From positions 1-53,056 of the forward strand of contig URYI01000003.1 in NCBI GenBank assembly GCA_900552055.1: a DNA stretch of 53,056 bases. The letters run 5' to 3'. Positions 25,861 to 35,492 of this stretch are shown here, piece by piece. A program made the translations under genes and the position numbers. Position 1 is the stretch's first letter; every line of letters begins with the position of its first letter. Source of the DNA: an uncultured Eubacteriales bacterium. Lineage in GTDB: Bacteria; Bacillota; Clostridia; Christensenellales; QALW01. The notes beneath the pieces are model-generated. The model was given only the letters and a program-made list of their open reading frames with translations, searched no databases and was not told the DNA's origin.

Positions 25861-25993
25861 AAAAAAGGGGGGGCGGCGCTTGATTTTGACGCCTGCGGCG
25901 TCAAAATCCGGCCGCAACAAAGCCCGCGGGAAAGCTTGCTTTCCCGCGGGGCTTTGCTGCGCTACAGCGGCCGAAGGCCGCTGCGCCGCCCCC
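25861..25993 (-). repeat. GC-rich three-hairpin (cloverleaf-like) element
   Basis: An outer 11-bp perfect stem GGGGGCGGCGC/GCGCCGCCCCC (25869-25879 with 25983-25993) encloses three hairpins. These are a 12-bp stem with a 3-nt loop (25882-25893 with 25897-25908), an 18-bp stem with one bulged base around CCCGCGGG (25918-25935 with 25938-25956), and an 8-bp stem with loop GAA (25965-25972 with 25976-25983). On the minus strand the outer stem is followed by C and T runs, 51 bp past the phosphatase stop codon. It may end that transcript, but it is far more elaborate than a normal terminator. Confidence 0.8.
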
Positions 25994-26043
25994 ATTTGAG
26001 CACTTGGATTTAAACAAATGAGGTTGGGGGATATATGAACCTT

Positions 26044-26847
26044 TTACTCTTTTACTGATACGTCGGGTACCTGGCCGTTTACAATGTCGCCTACCCCGTT
26101 AAGCACATATTTGGGGCGGTAGGCAAAAGAGCGGGGAGTATCCAGGCTGCTTACGCCTGAAAGCACGAGGACGGTATCAATTTCAGATTCTATGCCCGAA
26201 ATTATGTCGGTATCCATGCGGTCGCCCACTATTGCGGCGTCGGCGGAGGAACAGCCTAAAAGAGCTATGCCGGTGCGCATCATTAAGGGGTTAGGCTTGC
26301 CTATGTAATATGCGCTTTTGCCGGTTGCCAGCTCTATAGGGGACATTAACGCCCGGCACGCCGGGATTATGCCGTTTTCTCCGGGAGCGGTCATATCCGA
26401 ATTGGTGCCTATTAAACGGGCTCCGTTAAGCACCAGCTTGACGGCTTTTAAAATGCTTTCGTAGTTATAATTTCTGGTTTCGCCAACCACCACATAATCG
26501 GGATTGACGTCGTCTATTGTGAGGTCTGCTTCATATATGGCGTTGTACAGACCGGGCTCCCCTATTACAAAAACCCGGCAGCGCGGGGACTGGTTTTTTA
26601 GGAAGGTAGCCGTTGCGAGGGCGCTGGTATAAAAATGTGATTCATCCACGTCCAGTTCCATGCGGCGCAGTTTCTGGCATAATTCGCGCGGAGAGCGCTC
26701 CGAGCTGTTGGTGAGGAATAAATACTGCTTATTCTCCTTTTGCAGCCAGCTTACAAATTCCTTTACGCCGGGCAGAAGACGGTTGCCGTGATAGATAACT
26801 CCGTCCATATCGCATATAAATCCTTTTTTTGCTCTCAGTTTCTCCAT
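26044..26847 (-). CDS. HAD-IIA phosphatase (NagD/p-nitrophenylphosphatase type)
   Basis: The 267-residue haloacid-dehalogenase hydrolase has motif I CDMDGVIYHG (nucleophile D13, acid D15), motif II LTNSSERSP, the GKPNPLMMR lysine region and motif IV VGDRMDTDI. The C2a cap lies between residues about 80 and 180. Members dephosphorylate small sugar phosphates, nucleotides or glycolate phosphate; the true substrate cannot be read. AAAGGAT precedes the ATG. A complex GC-rich hairpin element follows the stop codon. Confidence 0.9.
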   Translation of the reverse strand: MEKLRAKKGFICDMDGVIYHGNRLLPGVKEFVSWLQKENKQYLFLTNSSERSPRELCQKLRRMELDVDESHFYTSALATATFLKNQSPRCRVFVIGEPGLYNAIYEADLTIDDVNPDYVVVGETRNYNYESILKAVKLVLNGARLIGTNSDMTAPGENGIIPACRALMSPIELATGKSAYYIGKPNPLMMRTGIALLGCSSADAAIVGDRMDTDIISGIESEIDTVLVLSGVSSLDTPRSFAYRPKYVLNGVGDIVNGQVPDVSVKE

Positions 26848-26933
26848 ATGGTATATCCTTTCAGTATAGAAAAATTTATATATATTTAGAGCGGACTAAA
26901 GTATTAATAACATATAAATTTGAAGATGCTGTA

Positions 26934-27284
26934 TTAATAGCCTGTTATTACACCTAATCCGGAGCTGTCTGATACCGCAAGGCTGATTGTAATTATAAGA
27001 ATGACTATAACTCCCAGTTCATAGCCGGCAAAGGCGCTCCAGGCATAGGGGCTTGTGCCCGTGTCTGTTTTAGAGCGCTTTATGTTGTAGACTATAAATA
27101 CAGCGGCGGCGACAATGGCGCATAAAGCTGCGTTTAATATAAACCGGGCGTATAAAAACCCATCGTTGCTGGTATTGGGGAATATTATTAAGGACAACAG
27201 AAAGAAAATTGGAAATACAATGGAAATTATTCCGAAATTAAAGCATCCAAAACCTATGCCTATCAGCTTAAGTGTTTTTTTCAT
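26934..27284 (-). CDS. Small membrane protein of unknown function
   Basis: The 116-residue protein has about three hydrophobic segments (roughly 9-36, 46-67 and 89-106) with a short basic stretch NIKRSKTDTGTSPYAW between the second and third. No family is recognised. It is judged real because AAGGAG lies 8 nt before the ATG and the hydrophobic pattern is consistent. It lies between gyrA and the HAD phosphatase, separated from both by more than 80 bp. The DUF4190-like two-helix membrane proteins are a loose comparison only. Confidence 0.75.
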   Translation of the reverse strand: MKKTLKLIGIGFGCFNFGIISIVFPIFFLLSLIIFPNTSNDGFLYARFILNAALCAIVAAAVFIVYNIKRSKTDTGTSPYAWSAFAGYELGVIVILIITISLAVSDSSGLGVITGY

Positions 27285-27313
27285 ACTTATTTCTCCTTAT
27301 AATGTTTAATGTA

Positions 27314-27440
27314 CACGGGGCCGCCCCGCCCTTTTAAGGACCGCCCCCGGTGCTTTTGATGGCTTTGTCCGGCTTTTGGGATATCCGCATTTTGCGGACC
27401 TCCCGGCGTTTATCAGGGGGCGGGGATTAATATAAACCCG
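27314..27440 (-). repeat. GC-rich hairpin element 3' of gyrA
   Basis: An outer 8-bp stem CCGCCCCC/GGGGGCGG (27341-27348 with 27416-27423) encloses TCCGCA-TTT-TGCGGA (27384-27389 with 27393-27398). GTCCG and CGGAC also pair around the latter. It lies about 40 bp past the gyrA stop codon on the minus strand. The design resembles the element at 25869-25993: a G/C outer stem around short hairpins with 3-nt loops. Confidence 0.6.
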
Positions 27441-27463
27441 CCCGCGGCCCGCGCTTCCCGGCG

Positions 27464-29965
27464 TTACAGTTCTTCCGGAGCGTCGGCGGAATTGGCTTTA
27501 TCTGTTTCCGCTTGGTCTGCGTCCTCCTCGCTTTCGGCTGGAACGGGCGCGGCGCAGACCACCTTCACATCTTCGACTACACGCATGATTATCACGCCCT
27601 GAGTGGCTCTGCCGGCCAGGCGGATATCCTCTACAGGAGTACGGATTATTACGCCGTCTGAAGTAATAAGCATTATGTCTTCGTCGGGCTCTACCATTCT
27701 CAATTCTACCAGAGCGCCTGTTTTTTCGGTTAGCTCATGGGTAATTATACCTTTGCCGCCGCGGTTTATCACGCGGTATTCGTCGGGGTCTGAGCGTTTG
27801 CCGTATCCGTTTTCGGTTATGGTCAGCACGCTGGCGCCTGGTTTTACCACGGCCATATTTATAACGTGGTCGTCCTGGGCCAAATCTATAGCGGTGACTC
27901 CCTGAGTGGCCCGGCCCATATTGCGTACGTTTTGCTCGTTAAACCGTATGGCTTTGCCCAGACGGGTGCCTATGATAATGTCATCCGAGCCGGAAACAAG
28001 GGCTACCTGCACCAGTTCGTCCCCTTCGCGCAGGATAACCGCAATGAGCCCGTTAGCGCGGATATTTTCAAATTCGCTGAGCTTGGTCTTTTTGATAAAA
28101 CCATGGCGGGTGGCCATTATAAGGCTGCGGCCCTCCCGTTCTTCAGGAACTTCAGGAAGAGGTATTACTGCCGTTACTTTTTCACCAGGCGCGAGGCTGA
28201 GCAAATTAACCACCGCCGTGCCTTTGGCGGTGCGCCCCGCTTCGGGTATCTGGTAGCAGCGCAGCTTATGCACGCGGCCCTGGTTGGTGAAGAACAATAA
28301 ATCGGTATGGGTGCTGGCCACCATTACCTGCTCCACAAAATCCTCTTCGCGGGTAGTAAGGGCAGTTATTCCCTTGCCTCCACGGCGCTGCGAACGGTAA
28401 GTATTGCTGGGCAGACGCTTAATATATCCGAAGTGGGTCATGGTTATTACCATGTCCTCCTCCTGGATAAGAGATTCCAGGTCGATTTCATCGCTGAGCG
28501 CAGTTATTTCGGTACGGCGGTCGTCTCCGTATTTTTCCATTATTGCCGTGGATTCTTCTTTAATTATATCCATGACCTTCTGTTCGTTGGCAAGCACTTC
28601 CTGACAATAGGCGATAAAGCGGCGCTTTTCCTCCAATTCTTCGGTCAGGCGGGATAATTCCAGACCGGTCAGGCGGTGCAGGCGCATATCTAGTATGCTT
28701 TTGGCCTGTTCGTTGGAAAATTCCAGTTCTTCCACCAGTCTAGCGCGGGCTATTTCGTAATTCTGGCTGGATCGGATTAAGGCTATAACCTGGTCTATTA
28801 TGTCCAGAGCCTTTATAAGTCCTTCTAAAATGTGCGCACGGGCCAGCGCTTTGTCTAAATCGTATTGAGTGCGGCGGCGGATAACCTCCTTCTGGTGCTC
28901 AAGGTAATAATAGAGCATCTGCTTAAGGTTGAGCACTCTCGGCTCGCCGTCCACCAGCGCCAGCATAATTGCGCCGAAGGTCTCCTGGAGCTGCGTATGC
29001 TTATAGAGGTAGTTGAGCACTACTGTAGGATTGACGTCCTTTTTCAGCTCCATAACTATGCGCATGCCGTCCTTATTGGATTCATCCCTCAGGGCGCTGA
29101 GGCCTTCAAACCGCTTTTCCTTATATAGCTCGGCTATTTTTTCCACTACTCTTGCTTTATTTACCTGATAAGGCAGCTCGCGTATTATAATGCGTGCGCG
29201 GTCGGCCGTCATTTGTTCTATCTCGTGCTTGGCCCTGACTACTATGCGGCCGCGCCCGGTAAGATAGGTTTCCTTTATGCCCGCAAGGCCCAGTATGCTT
29301 CCTCCCGTGGGAAAATCAGGGCCGGTTATATGCTCCGTCAGCTCTTCTATGGTTATATCAGGGTTATCTATAAGGGCTATAAGGCCTTTTATGGTTTCGC
29401 GCAGATTGTGCGGGGGGATGTTGGTGGCCATGCCTACGGCTATGCCGTCCGAGCCGTTCACCAAAAGATTAGGGAAGCGGGAGGGCAACACTTTGGGCTG
29501 AAGCTCGGTTTCGTCAAAATTAGGATAGAAATCCACAGTTTCCTTATCTATATCCGCCAGCATTTCGGCCGAGATTTTGGATAGCTTGGCTTCGGTATAA
29601 CGGGAGGCTGCCGGCGGGTCGCCGTCAACGGTACCGAAGTTTCCCTGGCCCTGGACCAGCATATAGCGTATGGAAAAATCCTGGGCAAGCCTTGCCAGCG
29701 CGTCGTATATGGAGCTGTCGCCGTGGGGATGGTATTTACCCATAACGTCACCTACGATACGCGCGCTCTTGCGGGTGGGTTTATCGTTATACAGGCCCAT
29801 TTCGTGCATGGAATAGAGTATGCGCCTGTGTACCGGCTTAAGACCGTCCCGCACGTCGGGCAGGGCGCGGCTTATATTAACCGCCATGGCATAGGATATA
29901 AAGGATTTTTTTATCTCGTCCTCTATATCCACGTTGATTGTTCGATTGTGCAGATTATTCTCCAA
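27464..29965 (-). CDS. gyrA: DNA gyrase subunit A
   Basis: GyrA cuts and rejoins DNA and wraps it for negative supercoiling. The 833-residue protein has catalytic Y123 in AASRYTEAK. The quinolone region reads HGDSSIYD (S84 and D88, matching E. coli S83 and D87), so the usual resistance changes at those two sites are absent. QRRGGKG, the GyrA box that separates it from ParC, lies in the C-terminal beta-pinwheel half. The tail is acidic and extended. The start codon is TTG, supported by GGGAGG 8 nt upstream and the normal N-terminus. gyrB lies 318 bp upstream, so they may be separate transcripts. Confidence 0.97.
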   Translation of the reverse strand: MENNLHNRTINVDIEDEIKKSFISYAMAVNISRALPDVRDGLKPVHRRILYSMHEMGLYNDKPTRKSARIVGDVMGKYHPHGDSSIYDALARLAQDFSIRYMLVQGQGNFGTVDGDPPAASRYTEAKLSKISAEMLADIDKETVDFYPNFDETELQPKVLPSRFPNLLVNGSDGIAVGMATNIPPHNLRETIKGLIALIDNPDITIEELTEHITGPDFPTGGSILGLAGIKETYLTGRGRIVVRAKHEIEQMTADRARIIIRELPYQVNKARVVEKIAELYKEKRFEGLSALRDESNKDGMRIVMELKKDVNPTVVLNYLYKHTQLQETFGAIMLALVDGEPRVLNLKQMLYYYLEHQKEVIRRRTQYDLDKALARAHILEGLIKALDIIDQVIALIRSSQNYEIARARLVEELEFSNEQAKSILDMRLHRLTGLELSRLTEELEEKRRFIAYCQEVLANEQKVMDIIKEESTAIMEKYGDDRRTEITALSDEIDLESLIQEEDMVITMTHFGYIKRLPSNTYRSQRRGGKGITALTTREEDFVEQVMVASTHTDLLFFTNQGRVHKLRCYQIPEAGRTAKGTAVVNLLSLAPGEKVTAVIPLPEVPEEREGRSLIMATRHGFIKKTKLSEFENIRANGLIAVILREGDELVQVALVSGSDDIIIGTRLGKAIRFNEQNVRNMGRATQGVTAIDLAQDDHVINMAVVKPGASVLTITENGYGKRSDPDEYRVINRGGKGIITHELTEKTGALVELRMVEPDEDIMLITSDGVIIRTPVEDIRLAGRATQGVIIMRVVEDVKVVCAAPVPAESEEDADQAETDKANSADAPEEL

Positions 29966-30283
29966 TTTAATATCCTCCCGGTTTTTTGCTTTTAGTGCTT
30001 ATATCACAAAAGCAAAAAAGTTTCTTTTATTGCGTTAAGGCTGCGGCAGCGCGCAGGGGCGCGGGCGGGTGCAATGTAAAAGGGCGGCGCGCGGGCGGTT
30101 TAGTCCGCGCGGCCCCGTCCCCGCCCGCAGGGCGGGGACTCTTTAGAGGGTGGGGCGCCCCCTTGCTTTAACCAGGTCAACTTTTTAAGAAAACCGCTTG
30201 TTTCTGTCCGGCTCGGCAAATCCCGCGTCAATTAGCCCGTTATATGGTGTTTAATATAAAATCCAAGCCGTATTTTTAACACT
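29966..30283 (-). repeat. gyrB-gyrA spacer with GC-rich hairpins
   Basis: The 318-bp spacer holds a perfect 10-bp stem GTCCCCGCCC-GCA-GGGCGGGGAC (30117-30126 with 30130-30139) and a weaker GCGCG...CGCGC pair just left of it. The stretch CTTTAGAGGGTGGGGCGCCC (about 30141-30160) recurs in altered form at 35726-35746. The gyrA ribosome binding site GGGAGG lies at the left end. No gene is seen. Confidence 0.6.
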
Positions 30284-32191
30284 TTAAATATCAAGGTCTG
30301 CTACAAGCAAGGCGTTTTTCTCTATAAATTCACGCCTGGGCTCTACCTGGTCCCCCATGAGTATGGTGAATATCTGGTCGGCCGCCATAGCGTCATCAAG
30401 AGTCACCTTAAGCAGCGTCCTGGTTTCAGGATTCATAGTAGTTTCCCAGAGCTGCTCGGCATTCATTTCACCCAATCCCTTGTACCGCTGCACTTCGTAA
30501 TTCTGGCGGTCTATGGATTCAAGATATTGGTTCAGCTCTGCGTCATTGTAAAAATAGCTTATTTGCTTTGTGCGGGTCAGCGTCACCTTGAAGAGCGGCG
30601 GTTGGGCAATGTAAACATAACCCTCCTCTATAAGCTTGGGCATGTGCCTGAAAAAGAAGGTTAAAAGCAGTGTGCGTATATGGCTTCCGTCCACATCGGC
30701 ATCAGTCATGCATATTATTTTGTGGTAGCGCAGCTTTTCAGCGTTAAATTCTACGTCTATGCCCGCGCCGAATGCGGTTATCATTGCTCTTATTTCAGCG
30801 TTTTGAAGCATTTTGTCCAGCCGGGTGCGCTCCACGTTTAATATTTTACCCCGCAGAGGTAGAATGGCCTGGAATTTGCTGTCCCGGCCCTGCTTGGCGC
30901 TTCCGCCTGCACTGTCTCCTTCCACTATGAATATTTCGCAGTTTTCCGGATGGTTATCCGAGCAGTCGGCCAATTTGCCGGGCAGCGCATTGGATTCAAG
31001 CACGTTCTTGCGGCGTGTGAGTTCCCGCGCCTTGCGGGCGGCTTCCCTTGCCCTGTTGGCCGTAAGGCATTTATCTATTATTGCGCGGGCTTCGTCCGGA
31101 TGTTCCTCTAAAAAGGCGTCCAGCGCATTGCCTACCACATTATCTACCAGCGAGCGGAATTCAGAATTGCCCAGCTTGGTTTTGGTCTGTCCCTCAAATT
31201 GAGGCTCTTCCAGCTTGACGCTTATGACGGCTACCAGCCCTTCGCGCACGTCTTCGCCCGAAAGCGCTGCTTCTCCATTCTTGAGCATGTGGTGCCGCTT
31301 GGCGTAATCGTTGACTACCCTGGTCAGAGCTGTTTTAAAGCCCTGAAGATGAGTGCCTCCTTCGTGAGTGGCTATGTTGTTGGCATAGGTATATATCAAT
31401 TCGTTGTAATTGTCGTTATACTGCATGGCCACTTCCACTATGGAGGTGCCTTTATCCCCCTCCATGTAAAGAGGCTCCGGGGTTAATACATTTTTATTGT
31501 TGTTTAGGTATTTGACAAATTCAATTATACCACCTTCATAATGGAATTCGTCCTGCCGTCCTTCGCCGCGCTCATCCTTGAGCCGGATGCGTATGCCCTT
31601 GTTTAAAAAGGCTAATTCGCGCAGGCGGCTGCGAATGGTTTCGTAGTTGAACACTACAGTTTCAAATATCTCGCTGTCCGGCCGGAAACGCTCATAGGTG
31701 CCCGTGTTTTCACATTCCCCTATGACGGTAAGCTGGTTTATAGGGTCGCCCCTGCGGTAATCCTGAGAATAAATTTTACCGTCCCGGCTGACTTCTACAT
31801 GCAGTTCTTCACTCAATGCGTTAACCACGCTCATGCCTACGCCGTGCAGGCCGCCCGAGACTTTATATCCGCCTCCGCCGAATTTGCCGCCGGCGTGCAG
31901 GACAGTCATGGCCACTTCTACGGCGGGCTTGTTGTATTTTTCGTGAATGTCTACCGGTATGCCCCGGCCGTTATCCCGTACGCTGACAGTTCCGTCTGCA
32001 TGCAGGGTAACTTCTATTGTATCGCAGTAGCCTGCTAGTGCTTCGTCTATGCTGTTGTCTACCAGCTCGGTGACAAGGTGGTGCAGACCCCGCTCATCGG
32101 TAGAGCCTATATACATCCCCGGACGCCGGCGCACCGCTTCCAGGCCTTCCAGCACCTGTATTTGAGAGGCATCGTAATTGTTTGACTGCAT
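30284..32191 (-). CDS. gyrB: DNA gyrase subunit B
   Basis: GyrB provides the ATPase and Toprim parts of gyrase. The 635-residue protein has the GHKL ATP site ([31 protein letters not shown]), the transducer, and Toprim motifs EGDSAGG and [10 protein letters not shown]. The C-terminus carries [10 protein letters not shown]. Length and [10 protein letters not shown] agree with GyrB rather than ParE of Firmicutes, although the two are close; the gyrA neighbour supports gyrase. AAGGAAGGG precedes the ATG. remB lies 26 bp upstream, as in the origin-proximal cluster of Bacillus. Confidence 0.96.
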   Translation of the reverse strand: MQSNNYDASQIQVLEGLEAVRRRPGMYIGSTDERGLHHLVTELVDNSIDEALAGYCDTIEVTLHADGTVSVRDNGRGIPVDIHEKYNKPAVEVAMTVLHAGGKFGGGGYKVSGGLHGVGMSVVNALSEELHVEVSRDGKIYSQDYRRGDPINQLTVIGECENTGTYERFRPDSEIFETVVFNYETIRSRLRELAFLNKGIRIRLKDERGEGRQDEFHYEGGIIEFVKYLNNNKNVLTPEPLYMEGDKGTSIVEVAMQYNDNYNELIYTYANNIATHEGGTHLQGFKTALTRVVNDYAKRHHMLKNGEAALSGEDVREGLVAVISVKLEEPQFEGQTKTKLGNSEFRSLVDNVVGNALDAFLEEHPDEARAIIDKCLTANRAREAARKARELTRRKNVLESNALPGKLADCSDNHPENCEIFIVEGDSAGGSAKQGRDSKFQAILPLRGKILNVERTRLDKMLQNAEIRAMITAFGAGIDVEFNAEKLRYHKIICMTDADVDGSHIRTLLLTFFFRHMPKLIEEGYVYIAQPPLFKVTLTRTKQISYFYNDAELNQYLESIDRQNYEVQRYKGLGEMNAEQLWETTMNPETRTLLKVTLDDAMAADQIFTILMGDQVEPRREFIEKNALLVADLDI

Positions 32192-32217
32192 TATGCTTTA
32201 ATCCCTTCCTTGCTAAT

Positions 32218-32463
32218 TTACATCCCCGCACGCTGAATAATGGTCTGCGCGGTTATAGGTGAAAGATAAAAAATATATCCTTGCTTATCGGCCGTAAGCA
32301 CTCCGCACTTATAAGGAGGCGGACCTATTTCTATAAGAAAGCCCTCCTCCCGGGAAACGCTTATAAAGTTGCGGGTATCCTCGGTCAGCTCGCCGCTGAG
32401 TTCAAGCACGGCAACTATTTTTTTTTGAAGTACGCTGACGTCCCCGCCCAGATGAACAAGCAT
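32218..32463 (-). CDS. remB: RemB-like (DUF370) regulatory protein
   Basis: The 81-residue protein matches the DUF370 family, to which the Bacillus extracellular-matrix regulators RemA and RemB belong. It starts MLVHLGGDVSVLQKKIVAVL and ends ITAQTIIQRAG. Position next to gyrB agrees with remB (yaaB) of Bacillus. The frame continues 13 codons upstream, but AGGAG lies 5 nt before the ATG at 32463. In Bacillus this gene lies between recF and gyrB; here no recF follows on the other side. The role in this organism is unknown. Confidence 0.85.
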   Translation of the reverse strand: MLVHLGGDVSVLQKKIVAVLELSGELTEDTRNFISVSREEGFLIEIGPPPYKCGVLTADKQGYIFYLSPITAQTIIQRAGM

Positions 32464-32999
32464 GCTTTCTCCTATTCTGGTTTTTGATTGACAAAAACTC
32501 ATTAAAAACGGGCAGGAAACAATAACTCTCCCGCCATGCTGATTATTTGCTTTTATTATATCATATTTGTTGGCTCCTGTCTTGTTATTTTTGAAAAAAT
32601 ACCATGTTAAATATGCTTTAAAGGTGATTTAAGGCATGCAGACGGTTTTTAATCATTGGCGCAAATACTCCACCATATGTAAGTAAAGAAAAAACGTTTG
32701 CGGGGCTTATGCGGGGCCTGAGGAAAGAGACGTGCGCGCACGGGGCAATATCTGTGCGAGACGGATAACACAAGCATATTATTATAAGTGTATTATGAGG
32801 GGAGAGGCTTTTATATTAGTTTTATTTAGGGCTATGCTTCTGCCGCTTGCGCGAGCGCTCCCCATATTAATAAAAGGACGGCATAGCCGTCCTTATTATT
32901 AATACAGGGGAGCCAAAGGGGGCGGCCGGGGCACAAGCGCGCCCCGACTCGCCCCCTTTTTGGCTGCGCGGCGCCCAAACGCTTGAGGAACAAAGGGGC
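32464..32999 (-). other. Spacer 3' of pepF with terminator and nested GC hairpin
   Basis: Two structures are seen. A perfect 9-bp stem AAGGACGGC-ATA-GCCGTCCTT (32874-32882 with 32886-32894) is followed on the minus strand by TTTTATTA, a good terminator for pepF. A nested structure lies closer to the pepF stop codon: AGCCAAAGGGGGCG (32911-32924) with CGCCCCCTTTTTGGCT (32950-32965, two extra Ts) around CGGGGC/GCCCCG (32927-32932 with 32941-32946). The remaining 32503-32870 shows no gene; the remB promoter was not pinned down. Confidence 0.65.
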
Positions 33000-34700
33000 T
33001 TATGGCACCAGCTGTGCGTTTCGTTTGAGCAGTTCCATATATGAAGGGCCTACAATTCGCCTGAGCGCACCTTCCTCAAAGGGGGAATCCAGGCCCATTT
33101 CCGCAAGCAGCTGGGTGTAGGTTAATTCTGCTCCTTTATTTACAAGAGCAATATATTTTTCCCAGCCCGCTTCATAATTTTCCCGCATTATATTGTACAG
33201 CATAAACGCCGCTGATTGAGCCAGGCAGTAGTCTATATAATAGAAGGGGTGCATATAGATATGAAGCTGACGCTGCCACCAGCCGCCCTTGGCAAAATAG
33301 CTGATATTTCCGTAATCTATATCCGGCCGGTATGCTGCTTCCAGTTTCAGCCACTCCTTGTGACGCTCCTGAGGTGTAAGCTCTGGGTTGTCATATACTA
33401 TATGCTGGAATCTGTCCACCATACAGCCGTAGGGCAGGAAGATTATGGCGCTGGCCAGGTGCTGGTAGATGAATTTATCCTTTTTATCTCCGAAAAACAG
33501 TCCCATAAATGGGTAAGTCATAAATTCCATACCCATAGAATGAATTTCAGCTATATCATAGGAGGGCTCTTCCTGTTCAATATATTTGACCTTCCTGAGG
33601 GATATATAGCTGTTCAGCGCGTGCCCGCATTCATGGGTCAATACCTCAACATCCCCCGCTGTGCCGTTGAAATTGGCGAAAACAAAGGGCGCCTGAAAAT
33701 CGGGAATGCTGGTGCAGTAGCCTCCGCTCGCTTTACCGTCCCTGCTCAAAACATCAAACAGCCCGTTGGCAAGCATAAATTCTATAAATTCCGCCGTAAT
33801 TGGTGAAAGCTCGGTATACATTTTCCGGCCCTTCTCAAATATTTTTTCGGGCGTTCCCTGCGGGCGGGGATTGCCCTCCTTAAAGCTCAGGGAGCGGTCC
33901 CATATCATTGCGTCCTCTATATTATTGCGGTCATGCTGAAGCTTTATAAGGTGGGTGGCCAGGGGGACTATTTCCCTGCGCACCTGCTCACAGAAGGCGT
34001 CTGTTTCCTTTCGCCCGTAGCTGGCGCGCTTGAGGCGGCGGTAGGCCACCTCGGTAAAGCTGTTGAATCCCAGCTTTTTAGCCATGCGGGTGCGTGTTTT
34101 TACCAATTTATCAAATATTTCGTCCAGTTTTTCGCCGTTTTCTTCCATGAATTTGCTTTCTGCTTCCCATGCGCGCTGGCGCACTTCCCGGTCGGGGCTT
34201 TCCCTAAATGGGGTAAGCCGGCTTAAGTTGACCGTCTGTCCGTCAAACTGTATGCGGGCCGAAGCGATAAGTTTCTGGTATTCGCTCTGGAGCCGGTTTT
34301 CCTCGGCCATATCTTCCGCGATTTCGGGAGAAAACGCCTTTTGGGCCAGCCGGGCATTGAGAAAATAGGTTTCGCCTAATTCTTTAAGGGCGAGCTCCTG
34401 GAATCTGGAATCCATTACGGCCTGGCTGAGACGGGTGGAAAACTGCTCGGCCGCGGGCATGTTCTGGTCGTAATAGTCGTTTTCCGCGCTGTAAAATTCG
34501 TCCTGCGTATTGATGGTGTGCCGAATATAGCAGATGTTGTACATGGTAGCCAGCTTCCGCTTGAAGGCGTCCGCCTGGTTAAGCAGCTCCAAAAATTCTT
34601 CTTTGCTCTCCGCTTTAAGCAAACGGTCGGGAATATTGGAAATTTCCGGGTCTATGGGCGTTAGAGGCACCCGCTCGTACTGGTATTGGTTAAAGGTCAT
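33000..34700 (-). CDS. M3 family oligoendopeptidase (PepF-like)
   Basis: This is a cytoplasmic zinc endopeptidase of the thimet oligopeptidase/PepF family that degrades short peptides. The 566-residue protein has HECGH at residues 356-360 and the downstream glutamate in IAEIHSMGMEF, which is the M3 third ligand region. There is no signal peptide. The N-terminal half (about 1-200) is the helical lid with the pepF_N-like stretch. AAAGGA precedes the ATG. It is the last minus-strand gene before the divergent 1.36-kb spacer and has its own terminator at 32874-32894. Confidence 0.93.
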   Translation of the reverse strand: MTFNQYQYERVPLTPIDPEISNIPDRLLKAESKEEFLELLNQADAFKRKLATMYNICYIRHTINTQDEFYSAENDYYDQNMPAAEQFSTRLSQAVMDSRFQELALKELGETYFLNARLAQKAFSPEIAEDMAEENRLQSEYQKLIASARIQFDGQTVNLSRLTPFRESPDREVRQRAWEAESKFMEENGEKLDEIFDKLVKTRTRMAKKLGFNSFTEVAYRRLKRASYGRKETDAFCEQVRREIVPLATHLIKLQHDRNNIEDAMIWDRSLSFKEGNPRPQGTPEKIFEKGRKMYTELSPITAEFIEFMLANGLFDVLSRDGKASGGYCTSIPDFQAPFVFANFNGTAGDVEVLTHECGHALNSYISLRKVKYIEQEEPSYDIAEIHSMGMEFMTYPFMGLFFGDKKDKFIYQHLASAIIFLPYGCMVDRFQHIVYDNPELTPQERHKEWLKLEAAYRPDIDYGNISYFAKGGWWQRQLHIYMHPFYYIDYCLAQSAAFMLYNIMRENYEAGWEKYIALVNKGAELTYTQLLAEMGLDSPFEEGALRRIVGPSYMELLKRNAQLVP

Positions 34701-34966
34701 ACGTTTTATTCCTTTCCAGCGCTTTGAGGCGCAGTTAATATATATGTTTTTCGGTTGTTATATTATTTGCAGACTGCCGCATTTTTAGAACCGGAGGGTG
34801 TAAATACCCGTGTCCGGTTGAACCTTTGGGCGTTTGGGCGGAGAGTGATGCGGCGTGCCGGTTTATTGTGCGCAGTCAGCGGTTCGGCCGGGAGAGGAAT
34901 TTAAAACCCGGTATTTTTAGTATTGCTGAGGTGCGCATGGCGAGTAAGCCGCCCTGTTTTTTCACT

Positions 34967-35010
34967 GCTCTTTCTCCGCTCTTTCTCCGCTCTTTCTCCG
35001 CTCTTTCTCC
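34967..35010. repeat. Four tandem 11-bp repeats
   Basis: GCTCTTTCTCC is repeated four times without interruption, in the divergent spacer between pepF and rpsJ. The rest of 34701-35219 holds no gene with a ribosome binding site. A fragment TTATTTTCAAGGCGCGCGAA near 35120 resembles part of the MITE-like hairpin. Confidence 0.9.
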
Positions 35011-35219
35011 GCATAGTCGGGCGTGCTGTATATTTATATAATGTGTAATGCTAATTATTGAGAAAAAGCATGCTTATTTAAAATTTAATAGCAGCGCCGT
35101 TTAAATAATTTTGCTTATTTTCAAGGCGCGCGAAGAAATTATGCTGCTCTTCAGGGAATGCAAACGGCAAGGAACTGGCCGGTGCGCGTGCGTCCAAGTT
35201 AATTTATCTGTTGCCTCCT

Positions 35220-35492
35220 TACCCTCGGTTTAAAAATAACTGCACGCTTCAAAACGGGATAATTTCTTCACTTTCCGCGTTATCCTCAATGGGCATTACT
35301 CCCTGGTACGCTTTTTTTGTCTGCCTTAAAAATGAAGAAACTCTCTCCGCTGGAGGTCGTATTCAAAAGGCGTAAAATTGTGTCAGGTAAAGCGCGCTTA
35401 AACGACATGTGCCGGGCGTACATGGAGCCAAAGCAGCGCAGCAGGACGCATGTTTTATGCCTTCTGACCGTCTTTATTGTAAACGGAGGATA
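35220..35492 (+). mobile_element. MITE-like element, complete copy D (273 bp)
   Basis: The ends are TACCCTCGGTTTA (35220-35232) and TAAACGGAGGATA (35480-35492), with TA at both edges. The hairpin arms are AATTTCTTCA (from 35261) and AATGAAGAAA (ending 35340). It has the same orientation as copy C and matches it over both halves, for example ACATGTGCCGGGCGTACATG near 35407 against ACGGCATGTACCGGGTC in copy C. The short frame crossing its right end is taken as chance. Confidence 0.85.

Noticed and set aside
27464..29965. Many long antisense frames within gyrA, gyrB and the ribosomal genes
   Set aside because: They are shadows of strongly supported genes, without ribosome binding sites or recognisable domains.
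35220..35492. DnaA boxes in MITE copy D (TTATCCTCA)
   Set aside because: It differs from TTATNCACA at a key position, and the same word occurs in another element copy far away, so it belongs to the element.
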